The notes beneath the pieces were generated by a model. It saw only the letters and a program-made list of their open reading frames with translations. It did not search any database and was not told the DNA's origin. The position numbers and the translations under genes were made by a program. A stretch of 5,035 bases of DNA from Gammaproteobacteria bacterium (GTDB lineage: Bacteria; Pseudomonadota; Gammaproteobacteria; Chromatiales; Chromatiaceae). Within the stretch, counting starts at the first letter, position 1. Each line of letters starts with the position of its first letter. Location: contig JAJRUY010000239.1 in the NCBI GenBank assembly GCA_024277555.1, positions 1-5,035 of the forward strand, read 5' to 3'. Below, one piece after another: positions 4,476 through 5,035 of this stretch.

Positions 4476-5035
4476 ATGCCACATTCAACAGACAACAGCC
4501 AAACCAGCCACCAGCCTTTCTCCAGGCAACCGCAAACGGGCGGCAAAAAAGTCCTGCTGATTGAGAACAGCCCCCTGTACCACAAATTTCTGTCCGAACA
4601 GTTTTCGCAGATGGGTTACCAGCCGGTCATAACCGACTCCAGGCAGGCCGCGCTCGAACATCTCCATGACAGCAGTTTTCAGATTCTGTGCATGAATATG
4701 TATTTTGAGGGGGGCAATGCCATTGATTTTGTAAAGGAAGTACGGCGCCATGATCCCAGCCTGGTAGTGATCATGCTCACCTCGGACAAAAGCCGGCGTC
4801 TGCGTACTCATGCCCTGCGCGCAGGTGTAACCGAAGTCATCTACAAGGCTGGCCGCAAAGACATATCACGGCAAATTTCCCGGTGCCTGAAGCACAACCA
4901 GCACTCCCAGTTGCCGGGCAGCAGAGTCATGTATGTAGAAGACAGCTTGACCCAGGCAGCCACAAACATGCAGACACTTGAAAACATGGGACTGGAAGTC
5001 ACCCATTACCGGACTGCCGAAGCGGCAATGGCAAG
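4476..5035 (+). CDS. Response regulator with tandem receiver domains, first one degenerate (3' end outside window)
   Basis: The reading frame has no stop from 4392 to the end of the window; 186 codons are visible from ATG 4476. After a polar tail rich in Ser and Gln (residues 1-24), receiver 1 runs from KKVLLIEN to about residue 140. Aligned to CheY, the acidic pair is E30/N31, the phosphoacceptor position is N74 (in ILCMNMYFEGG), the Thr is T102 (IMLTSDKS) and the Lys is K124 (VIYKAG). Spacings fit, so the Asp-to-Asn change looks real and receiver 1 should not be phosphorylated there. Receiver 2 begins at about residue 150 (SRVMYVEDSLTQA), with the normal pair E155/D156; the rest is cut off. 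Tandem receivers often precede GGDEF, HD-GYP or kinase domains, but the output is not visible. ATG 4476 lacks a clear ribosome binding site. GTG 4401 has GAGGG 6 bases upstream and would add 25 residues. Confidence 0.85.
   Translation, partial: MPHSTDNSQTSHQPFSRQPQTGGKKVLLIENSPLYHKFLSEQFSQMGYQPVITDSRQAALEHLHDSSFQILCMNMYFEGGNAIDFVKEVRRHDPSLVVIMLTSDKSRRLRTHALRAGVTEVIYKAGRKDISRQISRCLKHNQHSQLPGSRVMYVEDSLTQAATNMQTLENMGLEVTHYRTAEAAMA

Noticed and set aside
4295..4564. Plus-strand ORF of 89 codons spanning the marC end and the spacer
   Set aside because: It overlaps the ends of two real genes in another frame, and its translation is low-complexity (Pro, Gln, Ser) without motifs.
4485..4811. Minus-strand ORF of 108 codons opposite the response regulator
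   Set aside because: It is antisense to a clear receiver domain and shows no family features of its own.

Overview
The window looks like the chromosome of a gammaproteobacterium with moderate to fairly high GC. The main evidence is a minus-strand gene order, yebC–ruvC–ruvA–ruvB–ybgC–tolQ, which is the arrangement known from Pseudomonas and many other gammaproteobacteria. The proteins also align closely with Escherichia coli RuvB, RuvA, RuvC and YbgC as I remember them. I cannot name the genus from the sequence.

Minus strand, positions 3463 down to 1. This is one compact transcription unit. It runs from yebC (translation factor family), through ruvC, ruvA and ruvB (Holliday-junction resolvase, junction-binding scaffold and branch-migration motor), then ybgC (acyl-CoA thioesterase of the Tol-Pal cluster), to the first 39 codons of tolQ, which leaves the window. 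Junctions are very tight. yebC/ruvC overlap in TTGA, ruvC/ruvA overlap in ATGA, ruvA/ruvB are 9 bp apart, and ybgC/tolQ overlap by 11 bp. The exception is a 64-bp gap between ruvB and ybgC, which holds a possible 18-codon ORF. Both ruvC and ybgC appear to start with TTG. The catalytic residues of RuvC, RuvB and YbgC are all present, so these genes look intact.

Divergent region 3464-3696. This 233-bp spacer separates yebC (minus) from marC (plus). It holds a candidate extended -10 promoter and a strong ribosome binding site for yebC, a possible 12-codon leader ORF whose stop overlaps the yebC start, and a weak promoter candidate for marC. I saw no LexA-type operator.

Plus strand, positions 3697-5035. 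A MarC-family inner-membrane protein is followed, after 134 bp, by the start of a response regulator that runs off the window. The regulator carries two receiver domains in tandem. The first has Asn where the phosphoacceptor Asp should be, while the second begins with a normal acidic pair. A perfect 8-bp inverted repeat lies between the two genes. The MarC protein also departs from the family at its usually conserved Asp-Pro motif.

The ruv/tol half is ordinary housekeeping DNA. The less usual material is in the plus-strand half and in the small ORF candidates at the gene junctions. I found no mobile element, CRISPR array, tRNA or rRNA.
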